A stretch of DNA of 48,978 nucleotides from assembly GCA_021802655.1 (NCBI GenBank), contig JAJZRP010000010.1:1-48978 (forward strand), given 5' to 3'. The notes under the pieces are model-generated. The model was not told the DNA's origin, did not search any database, and was given only the letters and a program-made list of their open reading frames with translations. Below are positions 1 through 8,054 of the stretch, one piece after another (position 1 is the first letter of the stretch; every line of letters starts with the position of its first letter). The DNA is from Pseudomonadota bacterium. GTDB lineage: Bacteria; Pseudomonadota; Gammaproteobacteria; Burkholderiales; JABEVD01. A program made the position numbers and the translations under genes.

Positions 1-1339
1 CCTCAGGCTTGAAAGCCGGATGCTTGTAGGTTGAAGACTCGAATCCAGAAGCGAGTATCCCCTTGTTCATCTTGGCAATCCTCTGGCAAAGCGATTCGAC
101 GATCCGCCTGGAAAGTTTCGAACTGTAGCCCATCAATGATTCCAGGGTCTCCGGCTCAATGATGAAGAGAAAGCAATCCGACTCCGCGACGACTGTCGCA
201 GTCCTGCGCTCGCCGAGAAGATAGGCCATTTCGCCGAATATCTCCCCCGCTCTCAATCCCCCCATCCTGATTTCCTTGCCATGATTTTCCCGATACAACC
301 CGACCTGCCCCGAGTACAGAAAATAGATCGATCCGGTATCGTCGTTCTGCCTGATGATCGTCTCACCCTTGAGGCAATGCTTGCCGTACTTCTCGAAGAT
401 CCTGCCGGATCGATTGAAGAGGAAATGCTCTATCCGGAATTCCAGTCTGCTGCGGTCTTCTCTGTCCAAGAAAATCTTCTCCAGGGCGACCACATCGATT
501 TTCCCCGCCACATAGAGAAATTCCGCCCACATGAAAAAAAGGATGCAGGCCAAATAGACCCAGATCAGCACGAAAATGATGTCGCCGAGCGAGCCGTAAA
601 GGCTGATGTATTTGTCGATTTTCACGACATGGGTGAGCACCGCTTCCAGCGCATACAGGGACAATGTGCACAGCAAGCTGTAGAACAGGGCCGGAAGAAT
701 TCCGGGCCTGATCAGGGGCATCTGGAAATAGAGCAGGAAAACAACCGCCCAAATTCCCATGAAGGGAGTGAACAAGCCTATCGACACGAAAAACAGCCTG
801 AGCAACTCTCCGAGAATGGGCAGGGTCAGCGAAGCATAATCGAAATGATTGACCAGATAGTCGCCGAGAACGGTGACCCCCAGCAGCAGGAAAATGAACG
901 GTACGGACATCAGGGAAATGAGGCTGGAAAGGACCAGGCTGCGTCTGCTCGAATCCGTGAAAATGACTGCGAAAGCATTATGCACCGATTTCATCAAGCC
1001 CTTAGAACTCCATAACAGCAGCAGGATCCCCAGCCCGTTGGTGATGCCCACCAGGCTGGAAACAGCGCCGATTATCTGGTCCGGATTCTGACTGAAAATC
1101 TCGAGGTGTGCCCGCTCGACAAGCGTGCCGAATGCTTCCCTGAGTTCAGGGTAACTCAGAAGGTAGGTATTGAGCAGGTAAACGAGCAGCACCATCAGGG
1201 GGGCAAGGGAAAGCAGTGCGTAATAGGCCACCGCTGCGGCATGATTCGGCACCTTCGATTTGAGAAACAGATTCAATGTGACGTAGCTGACCTGGGCGAT
1301 CCAGTTGGCGCGGTCACGTATCGTTTTAACCACGGTCAT
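1..1339 (-). CDS. YihY/BrkB family inner-membrane protein with C-terminal cyclic-nucleotide-binding domain (3' end outside window)
   Basis: Reading leftward from the ATG at 1339 the frame stays open to the window edge (446 codons), so the C-terminus is missing. The first ~280 residues are a BrkB/YihY-type integral membrane domain with about six hydrophobic segments and the early 'NHAAAVAYYALLSLAPL' type motif of the family. From about residue 300 the protein turns soluble and matches a Crp-like cNMP-binding fold: 'GEIFGEMAYLLGERRTATV' carries the Glu and Arg of the phosphate-binding cassette. The family has an uncertain role in envelope integrity or transport. The fused domain suggests control by a cyclic nucleotide, which is inference. 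It starts three bases after the NlpC/P60 gene's stop at 1343 and is probably cotranscribed with selD and that gene. Confidence 0.85.
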   Translation of the reverse strand, partial: MTVVKTIRDRANWIAQVSYVTLNLFLKSKVPNHAAAVAYYALLSLAPLMVLLVYLLNTYLLSYPELREAFGTLVERAHLEIFSQNPDQIIGAVSSLVGITNGLGILLLLWSSKGLMKSVHNAFAVIFTDSSRRSLVLSSLISLMSVPFIFLLLGVTVLGDYLVNHFDYASLTLPILGELLRLFFVSIGLFTPFMGIWAVVFLLYFQMPLIRPGILPALFYSLLCTLSLYALEAVLTHVVKIDKYISLYGSLGDIIFVLIWVYLACILFFMWAEFLYVAGKIDVVALEKIFLDREDRSRLEFRIEHFLFNRSGRIFEKYGKHCLKGETIIRQNDDTGSIYFLYSGQVGLYRENHGKEIRMGGLRAGEIFGEMAYLLGERRTATVVAESDCFLFIIEPETLESLMGYSSKLSRRIVESLCQRIAKMNKGILASGFESSTYKHPAFKPE

Positions 1340-1342
1340 TTC

Positions 1343-1807
1343 CTAGAATAATGTGCCTGCGCCATCGAATCTTCTGGCGAAATAGCCGGAAGAGAGATTG
1401 CTGATCTTGATCTTCCCGTCGGTTCCCGGTGCATGGACGAACCTGCCGTTCCCAATATAGATCCCCACATGGGAATAGTGCCGGTGCTGGGTATCGAAAA
1501 AAACCAGGTCCCCCGGTTTGAGTGCTCCAGGTTCGATTCTTTTCGCCATCTTTTCGATTCTGGAAGCATTGTGAGGCAAATCCATGCCCACCGCGTTCTT
1601 GTAGATATAACTGACCATGCCGCTGCAGTCGAGCCCGCTCGAAGGATTTTTTCCCCCGAAGCGGTAGTCCACCCCCATCAGTCCGAGCGCATAAAGCACG
1701 ACCTCGTCCCGCTTTCCCGCCTGAGGCGGAGCAGCTTCCTGTTTCCGCACCGGAACCTCTCCGCACCCAGCGGCAAACAGCACGATGAGGAAAATCAGGT
1801 ATTTCAT
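1343..1807 (-). CDS. NlpC/P60 family peptidoglycan endopeptidase, lipoprotein
   Basis: A 154-residue protein with a lipoprotein signal: hydrophobic residues 4-11 and lipobox FAAGC, with Cys15 the lipid-bearing residue. The rest is an NlpC/P60 domain. The catalytic Cys61 lies in 'LDCSGMVSYIY', followed by the conserved 'LKPGDLVFFD' strand, His113 in 'SHVGIYIG' and His125. Members of this family cut the peptide stem of murein between gamma-D-Glu and diaminopimelate, and a lipid anchor places it at the inner face of the outer membrane. The start codon directly abuts the stop of selD (1808), so the two are probably read from one transcript. The functional link to selD is unclear. No SH3 domain is present, so it is a minimal member. 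Confidence 0.9.
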   Translation of the reverse strand: MKYLIFLIVLFAAGCGEVPVRKQEAAPPQAGKRDEVVLYALGLMGVDYRFGGKNPSSGLDCSGMVSYIYKNAVGMDLPHNASRIEKMAKRIEPGALKPGDLVFFDTQHRHYSHVGIYIGNGRFVHAPGTDGKIKISNLSSGYFARRFDGAGTLF

Positions 1808-2839
1808 TTAAGCGACTTTTACCACCGCTTCGCCCTCATCCAGGCACCCTATCCTTCGAGCATGATCGAATCCGCTTGTCCTGAAAAGTTCGAGCACCTC
1901 GTTTTCTGCCCCAGGTGCGCAAGCCACCAGCAATCCGCCGCTCGTTTGAGGATCGCAAAGCATTTTCCTTTGCCATTCCAGAATTGCCCCATCGATGACG
2001 ACTTCTTCTCCGAAGCTTGCCCAGTTGCGATCGGCTGCGCCAGGCGCAATGCCTTGCATGCAAAGCTGCTTCGCCTCGTGAAAAACCGGAACCTGGTCGA
2101 AATCGATCGAAGCGCCAAGGTTTGAGCCGCGGCAAATTTCCAGAAGATGGCCGAGCAAACCGAAACCTGTGACATCGGTCAGGGCGTGCACTCCCTCCAT
2201 CTCTGCAAGCCGCATGCCGGGCGTATTGAGCTGCGTTGTGCTTGCCAGCATGTTCCGATATCCTTTCCGGGTCAATTCCCCCTTCTTGAGGGCGGCACTC
2301 AGTATGCCGATCCCCAGAGCCTTGCCGAGAATCAGGACGTCCCCTGCCCTGGCGCGATCGTTTCTCTTGATTTTATCCGGGTGCACGATGCCCATCACAG
2401 CCAGTCCATAGATGGGCTCCGGAGAATCGATCGAATGCCCTCCTGCAACGGGAATGCCGGCAAGCGCGCATACCGACTCTCCGCCATCCAGGATTTGCCT
2501 CATGGTCTCGGCGGGAAGCTTGTCTATGGGCATGCCGACAATGGCAAGCGCCATGACGGGCCTTGCGCCCATCGCATAAATGTCGGATATCGCATTGGTT
2601 GCCGCGATTCGCCCGAAATCCCTCGCATCGTCCACGATGGGCATGAAAAAATCGGTCGTTGCGACGATCGCCTGATCGTCATTGATGCGATACACTGCGG
2701 CATCGTCGCTCGAATCTTTCCCGACCAGCAGATCGGGGTAAAATGCAGGGGATTTCGAAAGGAGTTCGCGCAGCAGGGAAGGGGCGATTTTGCATCCGCA
2801 TCCCCCTCCGTGAGAGAATTTCATGAGTTTAATTTGCAT
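1808..2839 (-). CDS. selD: selenide, water dikinase SelD
   Basis: Makes selenophosphate from selenide and ATP, the selenium donor for 2-selenouridine in tRNA and for selenocysteine. The start ATG at 2839 gives 343 residues, the family's usual size. It places the active-site motif 'SHGGGCGCK' at residues 9-17, with Cys14 and Lys17 equivalent to the E. coli Cys17/Lys20 pair. The site carries cysteine, not selenocysteine. Later 'VATTDFFMPIVDD' and 'DPQTSGGLL' segments are typical of the AIR-synthase-like fold. A frame extension upstream to 2884 exists but overlaps the divergent mnmH start. The neighbour mnmH uses its product. No selA, selB or obvious selenoprotein lies in the window. Confidence 0.95.
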   Translation of the reverse strand: MQIKLMKFSHGGGCGCKIAPSLLRELLSKSPAFYPDLLVGKDSSDDAAVYRINDDQAIVATTDFFMPIVDDARDFGRIAATNAISDIYAMGARPVMALAIVGMPIDKLPAETMRQILDGGESVCALAGIPVAGGHSIDSPEPIYGLAVMGIVHPDKIKRNDRARAGDVLILGKALGIGILSAALKKGELTRKGYRNMLASTTQLNTPGMRLAEMEGVHALTDVTGFGLLGHLLEICRGSNLGASIDFDQVPVFHEAKQLCMQGIAPGAADRNWASFGEEVVIDGAILEWQRKMLCDPQTSGGLLVACAPGAENEVLELFRTSGFDHARRIGCLDEGEAVVKVA

Positions 2840-2853
2840 TTCCGGATGGTTCT

Positions 2854-3900
2854 TTGAAAATTCTGAGCAGCCCAACCCTAGCACAATTATCCGAATTTGA
2901 CGAGATCATCGACGTGCGCTCGCCGTCGGAATTCAAGGCCGACCACATTCCCGGGGCAAGCAACCATCCCGTGCTGAACGACGAGGAAAGAGACAGAGTC
3001 GGCACCCTCTATGTCCAGGAATCCCCTTTCCTGGCGAAGAAAATCGGCGCTGCGATCGTATCCCGCAACATCGCCCTCCATCTCGAAAACAGCTTCCTAA
3101 ACAAACCCAAAACATGGCGCCCTCTGGTGTATTGCTGGCGCGGAGGCAAACGCAGCGGCGCCATGGCGCACATCCTTTCCGAGATCGGCTGGCAAACCAC
3201 GCGGCTCGAGGGCGGATACAAGGCTTACCGTAAAATGGTGCTCGACGCGCTCGAAGTTCTGCCCGGGCACTTCGAGTTCAGGGTGATCTGCGGGCCGACC
3301 GGCTGCGGCAAAAGCCGGCTTCTGGACGCACTCTCCAAACTGGACGGGCAGGTGCTGGACCTCGAAAAAATCGCGCGTCACAGAGGTTCCGTGCTGGGTA
3401 AAATGCCGGGGCAGGCGCAGCCGAGCCAAAAATATTTCGAGAGTTGCATCTGCTCGATTCTTTCAGGATTCGACCCGGGAAGACCCGTTTACATCGAATC
3501 TGAAAGCAAGAAGATCGGGAACCTGCGCGTGCCTCAAGCGCTCATGGAAGCCATGTGGAAAAGCCGCTGCATCCGCCTGGATGCGACGATTGCAGTCAGG
3601 AATGCGATCCTCGCGGAAGATTATCGGCATTTTTTCAGCCAGCCGGAGGCCCTGGTCGAGAAGCTGGAATGCCTCGCCCCGCTGCACGGGCGGGAAACGA
3701 TCGATTCCTGGAAAGCAATGATCGATCATTGCGAATGGGACAATCTCATCGCATCGCTGCTCGAAAAGCATTACGATCCGGCATACCGGAAATCCATCGA
3801 GCAACACTACACAAGGCATTCGGAATTATCCGTTGCCGAAGTGCCCTCTCCCGAAGAATCGGCATTCACGGCCCTTGCAGGGAAGATTCGGGCTGATTAA
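2854..3900 (+). CDS. mnmH: tRNA 2-selenouridine(34) synthase MnmH (SelU)
   Basis: Replaces sulfur by selenium in 2-thiouridine at the wobble position of certain tRNAs, using selenophosphate from SelD. The 348 residues show an N-terminal rhodanese domain (about 1-130) with catalytic Cys94 in 'CWRGGKRSG'. A P-loop domain follows, with 'GPTGCGKS' at 147-154, the standard order for this enzyme. The reading frame has no ATG near the front; it begins at TTG 2854 with 'GGATGG' a short way upstream. The start lies only 14 bases from the divergent selD start, so the promoters of the two genes must overlap each other's coding sequence or one start is mis-set. The pairing with selD strongly supports the assignment. 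Confidence 0.93.
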   Translation: MKILSSPTLAQLSEFDEIIDVRSPSEFKADHIPGASNHPVLNDEERDRVGTLYVQESPFLAKKIGAAIVSRNIALHLENSFLNKPKTWRPLVYCWRGGKRSGAMAHILSEIGWQTTRLEGGYKAYRKMVLDALEVLPGHFEFRVICGPTGCGKSRLLDALSKLDGQVLDLEKIARHRGSVLGKMPGQAQPSQKYFESCICSILSGFDPGRPVYIESESKKIGNLRVPQALMEAMWKSRCIRLDATIAVRNAILAEDYRHFFSQPEALVEKLECLAPLHGRETIDSWKAMIDHCEWDNLIASLLEKHYDPAYRKSIEQHYTRHSELSVAEVPSPEESAFTALAGKIRAD

Positions 3901-3921
3901 TGTCACCTCGAATGGTATAAT
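3893..3921 (+). promoter_or_regulatory. sigma-70 type extended -10 promoter of the arn operon
   Basis: A consensus TATAAT at 3916-3921 is preceded by TGG (the extended -10 element TGn) at 3913-3915. A weak -35, CTGATT at 3893-3898, sits exactly 17 bases upstream and overlaps the mnmH stop. Transcription would start near 3928, about 47 bases before arnT. I see no convincing PmrA or PhoP box, so inducibility cannot be read from the sequence. Confidence 0.6.
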
Positions 3922-3974
3922 CGCCGAATTTGCCGTGAACGATTCGCCCCGGAAAGCGAAATCCAAGTCTGCCC

Positions 3975-5609
3975 ATGCCCAACGCAATCAAACGCAATCA
4001 CGTCCTCTGGATTTTCGCACTGGTCGCACTGGTTTGGTTCGGCAATCTGGACTACCGCAAGCTCGTCAGGCCCGACGAGGGGCGCTATGCAGAAATTCCG
4101 AGAGAAATGGTGTCCACGGGCGATTGGGTGACGCCGCGCCTCAATGGCATCAAATACTTCGAAAAGCCCGCATTGCAGTACTGGATGACTGCGGCAGCGT
4201 ATGAACTCTTCGGCGAGCACCAATGGACGGCAAGGCTGTGGAGCGGTCTGACCGGCTTTCTCGGTATATTGCTGACCTATCTCACCGGCAGACGCCTGTT
4301 CGGAGTTGAAGCCGGATTCTATTCCGCGCTCGTCCTGGCGAGCAGCGCGCTTTATGCCGTGATAGGCCACATCAATACGCTCGACATGGGAGTGACATTC
4401 TTCATGAGCCTCAGCATGTCGGGCTTTCTGCTCGCCCAGGCCACCCCTCTACAGAGAAGATTCTGGATGCACGTCGCCTGGGCTGCAATGGGATTTTCCA
4501 TACTGAGCAAGGGATTGATCGGCATTGTCCTGCCGGGTGCGGTGCTCGTGCTCTACACGCTATGGCAGCGCGACTGGGGGATCTGGAAACGGATCAATCT
4601 GCCCACAGGAATCCTCCTGATGCTGATCATCAGCATCCCCTGGTTCATCGCAGTCTGCAGGGCGAACCCCGAATTTTTCCATTTCTTTTTCATCCACGAG
4701 CATTTCGAGCGTTTCCTGACCAAGGACCACGGGCGCTACCACCCCTGGTATTATTTCGTCCCCATTCTCCTGGCGGGCATGCTGCCCTGGATCGCCGCAC
4801 TTTTCCCGGCTTTTTTCGGATCATGGCAAGTAAAGGGAAATAGCCGGGAATTCCAGCCCGGGCGCTTCCTGTTCGCCTGGATCGCCTTCATTTATTTCTT
4901 TTTTTCCATATCCGATTCGAAACTTCCCTCCTACATCCTGCCGATTTTTCCGGCTCTGGCGCTGCTCATCGGCAATCAGCTTTCCGGAATGGACGGGCGC
5001 AGACTGATCTGGCATTTCATTCCCATCGCGATGATTGGTGCAGCAGGGCTCGTTCTTTCTCCGGAAGCCGTCCGCTTTGCCGATCCCATCGTGCCGGTTG
5101 CGCTCTATCGCAATTATGTGCCCTGGCTTGAGGCGGCCTCTGCGATTGCCCTGATCGGCGCGATTTATGCGGCATATCAGGGCCGCCGGGGCGAAAAGAG
5201 GAATGCGATCGTCGCGATGTCCCTGTCGATGCTGATTTGCAGTCAGTTGATCCTGGCCGGACACAATAGCCTTGCCCCTTCGAATTCGGCCTATTATCTC
5301 GCCCAGAAAATCAAGCCTTATCTGAAGGACGATGCGCCTTTTTACAGCGTCGCCATGTACGAGCAAACCCTTCCCTTCTACATCAAGCGCACCGTCACCC
5401 TGGTCGCCTACCAGGATGAAATGGCTTTCGGCATAGCGCAGGAACCGGAAAAATGGATTCCGGACATAAAATCCTTCGAAACCCTCTGGAGAAAACAGCC
5501 CTATGCGCTTGCAATCATGACGCCTCAACTGTACGCTCAACTTGAAAATCAGCTGCCGATGCAGCTCATCGCACAGGACACGAGGCGCGTCGTGGTGAAA
5601 ACCCCATGA
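3975..5609 (+). CDS. arnT: ArnT-type lipid A 4-amino-4-deoxy-L-arabinose transferase (GT83 family)
   Basis: Integral membrane glycosyltransferase that moves L-Ara4N from undecaprenyl phosphate to lipid A phosphates on the periplasmic face, giving resistance to cationic peptides and polymyxin. The 544 residues are close to the 550 of E. coli ArnT. The front carries the family pattern 'RPDEGRYAEIPREMV', 'GDWVTPRLNG' and 'YFEKPALQYW'. About a dozen hydrophobic segments follow to roughly residue 420, then a soluble periplasmic tail. The gene heads the operon here, whereas in enteric bacteria arnT comes near the end. It overlaps the next gene by four bases (ATGA). Other GT83 proteins exist, but the presence of all Ara4N synthesis genes downstream makes the assignment firm. 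Confidence 0.9.
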   Translation: MPNAIKRNHVLWIFALVALVWFGNLDYRKLVRPDEGRYAEIPREMVSTGDWVTPRLNGIKYFEKPALQYWMTAAAYELFGEHQWTARLWSGLTGFLGILLTYLTGRRLFGVEAGFYSALVLASSALYAVIGHINTLDMGVTFFMSLSMSGFLLAQATPLQRRFWMHVAWAAMGFSILSKGLIGIVLPGAVLVLYTLWQRDWGIWKRINLPTGILLMLIISIPWFIAVCRANPEFFHFFFIHEHFERFLTKDHGRYHPWYYFVPILLAGMLPWIAALFPAFFGSWQVKGNSREFQPGRFLFAWIAFIYFFFSISDSKLPSYILPIFPALALLIGNQLSGMDGRRLIWHFIPIAMIGAAGLVLSPEAVRFADPIVPVALYRNYVPWLEAASAIALIGAIYAAYQGRRGEKRNAIVAMSLSMLICSQLILAGHNSLAPSNSAYYLAQKIKPYLKDDAPFYSVAMYEQTLPFYIKRTVTLVAYQDEMAFGIAQEPEKWIPDIKSFETLWRKQPYALAIMTPQLYAQLENQLPMQLIAQDTRRVVVKTP

Positions 5610-5977
5610 ATCCGACCAGTTTTCTATTGATACTCACCGGCGTTCTGCTCAATGCGGCAGCGCAATTGCTGCTCAAGGCAGGAACCAATGCCGTGGGCAC
5701 TTTCGCTTTCAGCAGGGGCAACATCCTGCCCATAGGCTGGCAGATCGCCACCCAGCCCCCGATCATCGGGGGACTCGCCTGCTACGGCATATCCGTGATC
5801 GTGTGGATCATGGCATTATCCAGGGTGGAAGTCAGCGTCGCCTACCCGATGCTCTCCATCGGCTATGTGGTCAATGCATTCGCCGCCTGGTACCTTTTCG
5901 GCGAGAACCTTTCGATATCGAGGCTTGCAGGCATAGGGATCATCATACTCGGCGTCTATGTCGTCTCGCGAAGCTAA
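5606..5977 (+). CDS. arnE: ArnE-like small membrane flippase subunit (SMR/EamA type)
   Basis: A 123-residue protein of four hydrophobic segments with the small-multidrug-resistance fold. Its 'VSVAYPMLSIGYVVNAFAAW' segment resembles ArnE, which with ArnF flips undecaprenyl-phosphate-Ara4N across the inner membrane in enteric bacteria. Only one such gene is present in this operon, so it may act as a homodimer or a partner may lie elsewhere; this is inference. It overlaps arnT by ATGA and is followed by a 38-base AT-rich gap before arnB. Confidence 0.8.
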   Translation: MNPTSFLLILTGVLLNAAAQLLLKAGTNAVGTFAFSRGNILPIGWQIATQPPIIGGLACYGISVIVWIMALSRVEVSVAYPMLSIGYVVNAFAAWYLFGENLSISRLAGIGIIILGVYVVSRS

Positions 5978-6015
5978 TGTTATTTGACATGATTATTTAA
6001 TAATAAATTGAAATA

Positions 6016-7125
6016 ATGAACTATTTGCCATTCACGAAACCTTTTCTGGACGAGGCGACGATACAGGGCGTTGCGGAGGTATTGCGCTCGGGATGGCTCG
6101 CAAGCGGACCCAATGTCGCCGAATTCGAATCGAAGCTTTCCGGATATCTGGGCGGGCGCATCGCCAAGAGCTTCACTTCAGCAACCGGCGCACTCGAAGT
6201 TGCGCTCGAGATTTGCGGAATCGGGCCGGGGGACGAAGTCATCACGCCAGCCATGAGCTTCGCCGCCACCCCCAATGTGATCATGCGGGTGGGAGCGAAG
6301 CCGGTTTTCGTCGATGTCGACATCGCTACGCGCAACATCGACCTCGATCAGGTCGAGAAGGCCATCACTTCCAAAACATGCGCCATCATGCCGGTGCATT
6401 TCGCGGGCCTCGCCGTCGACTGCGACAGGCTCTACGACATTGCCGGACGGCATGGCCTCAGGGTGATCGAGGATGCCGCGCATGCGATCGGAACAGTCTG
6501 GCAAGGCCGAAAAATCGGCAGCTTCGGCGATATCGTGTCGTTCAGCTTCCATCCCAACAAGAACATGACCACCATAGAAGGCGGCGCACTGAGTCTTGCC
6601 GATCCGGATGATGCCAGGAAGCTCGATCAGTTGCGCTTTCACGGCATCGTGAAAGACGATGCCGGAAACCAGGATGTCGTGGTTCCCGGAGGGAAATACA
6701 ATCTTTCCGATGTCGCCGCCAGAGTCGGCATCGGGCAGCTCGCGCAGCTGGATGCATTCAACGAAAAACGCAAGCTTCTCGCCGAGCATTACTTCGATTG
6801 CTGGGATATCGAAGACTGCCTGCTGCCGGCAAAAGGCGAAGGCCACAGCTGGCACATGTTCGCGCCGTTGATTCCTTTCGAACGCCTGCATCTGGACAGA
6901 AAAACATTCATCGGGCAAATGCACGAGCAAGCCATTGGCGTCGGCATCCATTACCCCGCCCTGCACCTCTTCAGCCTTTATCGGGAACTGGGATACCGGG
7001 AAGGCGACTTTCCCAATGCCGAGCGCATCGGACGCGAAACCGTGACTCTTCCCCTTTTCCCCCTGATGTCTCTCGATGACGTCGAAAGGGTGTGCAAAAC
7101 AGCTAGGGAAATAGTCAAATCATGA
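6016..7125 (+). CDS. arnB: UDP-4-amino-4-deoxy-L-arabinose aminotransferase ArnB (DegT/DnrJ/EryC1/StrS family)
   Basis: PLP enzyme that transaminates UDP-4-keto-pentose with glutamate to give UDP-L-Ara4N. The 369 residues follow the family layout: 'LPFTKP' start, 'RSGWLASGP', 'TSATGALEVAL' in the cofactor pocket, 'VIEDAAHAIG', and the PLP-binding lysine in 'SFHPNKNMTTIEGG'. The gene overlaps arnC by ATGA. Its leader (5978-6015) is strikingly AT-rich compared with the rest of the operon and has no strong Shine-Dalgarno sequence, so translation may depend on an unstructured leader. Confidence 0.93.
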   Translation: MNYLPFTKPFLDEATIQGVAEVLRSGWLASGPNVAEFESKLSGYLGGRIAKSFTSATGALEVALEICGIGPGDEVITPAMSFAATPNVIMRVGAKPVFVDVDIATRNIDLDQVEKAITSKTCAIMPVHFAGLAVDCDRLYDIAGRHGLRVIEDAAHAIGTVWQGRKIGSFGDIVSFSFHPNKNMTTIEGGALSLADPDDARKLDQLRFHGIVKDDAGNQDVVVPGGKYNLSDVAARVGIGQLAQLDAFNEKRKLLAEHYFDCWDIEDCLLPAKGEGHSWHMFAPLIPFERLHLDRKTFIGQMHEQAIGVGIHYPALHLFSLYRELGYREGDFPNAERIGRETVTLPLFPLMSLDDVERVCKTAREIVKS

Positions 7126-8054
7126 TCGAAGTCTCCGTCATCATTCCCGTCTACAACGAGGAACAGGGGCTCCAGGCGCTGTTCGACAGGCTCTACCCCG
7201 CACTCGACAAACTGGGCAGAGCCTATGAAATCATCTTCGTCAACGACGGCAGTCGGGACCGCTCGGCGATGCTCCTGAAGAACCAGTTCGAAGCGCGCAG
7301 GGACGTGACCCGCGTCATCCTGCTCAAGGGCAACTTCGGGCAGCATATGGCCATCATGGCCGGATTCGAGCAGGTGCGCGGCAAATATATCGTCACCCTG
7401 GATGCGGATCTGCAAAACCCCCCCGAGGAAATAGGCAAGCTTCTGGGCAGGATGGACGAAGGGTACGACTATGTCGGATCGATCAGGAAGAACCGCCAGG
7501 ACGATCTGTGGCGCAGCGTCGCGTCGCGCATGATGAACCGCCTGCGCGAGCGCATCACGAGAATCAAAATGACCGACCAGGGATGCATGCTGCGCGCCTA
7601 CAGCCGCAGCATCATCGATGCGATCAATTCCGCGCGCGAAATCAACACCTTCATTCCTGCGCTCGCCTATACTTTCGCGAGCAACCCGACCGAGATCGAG
7701 GTCGAACACGAGGAAAGGACTGCGGGGGAGTCTAAATATTCGCTCTACAGCCTGATCCGGCTCAATTTCGATCTCATGACAGGATTTTCGGTCGTTCCGC
7801 TCCAGGTTTTTTCCCTGTTCGGCATTGTGGTTTCCTGTCTTTCGACGCTGTTCGTCGTCTACCTCGCGGTCCGGCGCCTTATCGTGGGGCCTGAAGCGGA
7901 AGGCGTGTTCACCCTTTTCGGCATCGTTTTCTTCTTCATCGGCATCATCCTGTTCGGGATCGGCATTCTGGGCGAATATGTCGGCAGGATCTATCAGGAA
8001 GTGCGGCACAGGCCGCGATACCTGATCGAAGCCATCCTGGAAGGAAAAGAGTAA
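7122..8054 (+). CDS. arnC: undecaprenyl-phosphate 4-deoxy-4-formamido-L-arabinose transferase ArnC (GT2)
   Basis: Transfers formylated Ara4N from UDP to undecaprenyl phosphate at the cytoplasmic side of the membrane. The 310 residues begin with a GT2 catalytic domain: 'SVIIPVYNEEQGL', 'FVNDGSRDRS' and the metal-binding 'TLDADLQNPPEE'. Two transmembrane segments follow at about 225-250 and 262-290, as in dolichol-phosphate-mannose-type transferases. It is joined to arnB by ATGA and to the formyltransferase gene by a one-base overlap (TAATG). Confidence 0.93.
   Translation: MIEVSVIIPVYNEEQGLQALFDRLYPALDKLGRAYEIIFVNDGSRDRSAMLLKNQFEARRDVTRVILLKGNFGQHMAIMAGFEQVRGKYIVTLDADLQNPPEEIGKLLGRMDEGYDYVGSIRKNRQDDLWRSVASRMMNRLRERITRIKMTDQGCMLRAYSRSIIDAINSAREINTFIPALAYTFASNPTEIEVEHEERTAGESKYSLYSLIRLNFDLMTGFSVVPLQVFSLFGIVVSCLSTLFVVYLAVRRLIVGPEAEGVFTLFGIVFFFIGIILFGIGILGEYVGRIYQEVRHRPRYLIEAILEGKE

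Noticed and set aside
281-1015. Rightward 244-codon open frame at the left end
   Set aside because: It lies opposite the BrkB-cNMP-binding gene, is rich in Gln, Glu and Arg without any family pattern, and the opposite strand encodes a clear membrane protein.
5984-6012. Perfect TTGACA before arnB as an internal promoter
   Set aside because: No acceptable -10 lies 16-18 bases downstream; the best AT-rich match is only 11 bases away, so it is more likely a chance element in the AT-rich leader.
6978-8009. Leftward 343-codon open frame across arnC
   Set aside because: Antisense shadow of arnC and the arnB end; composition is Asp/Arg/His-rich and shows no domain.
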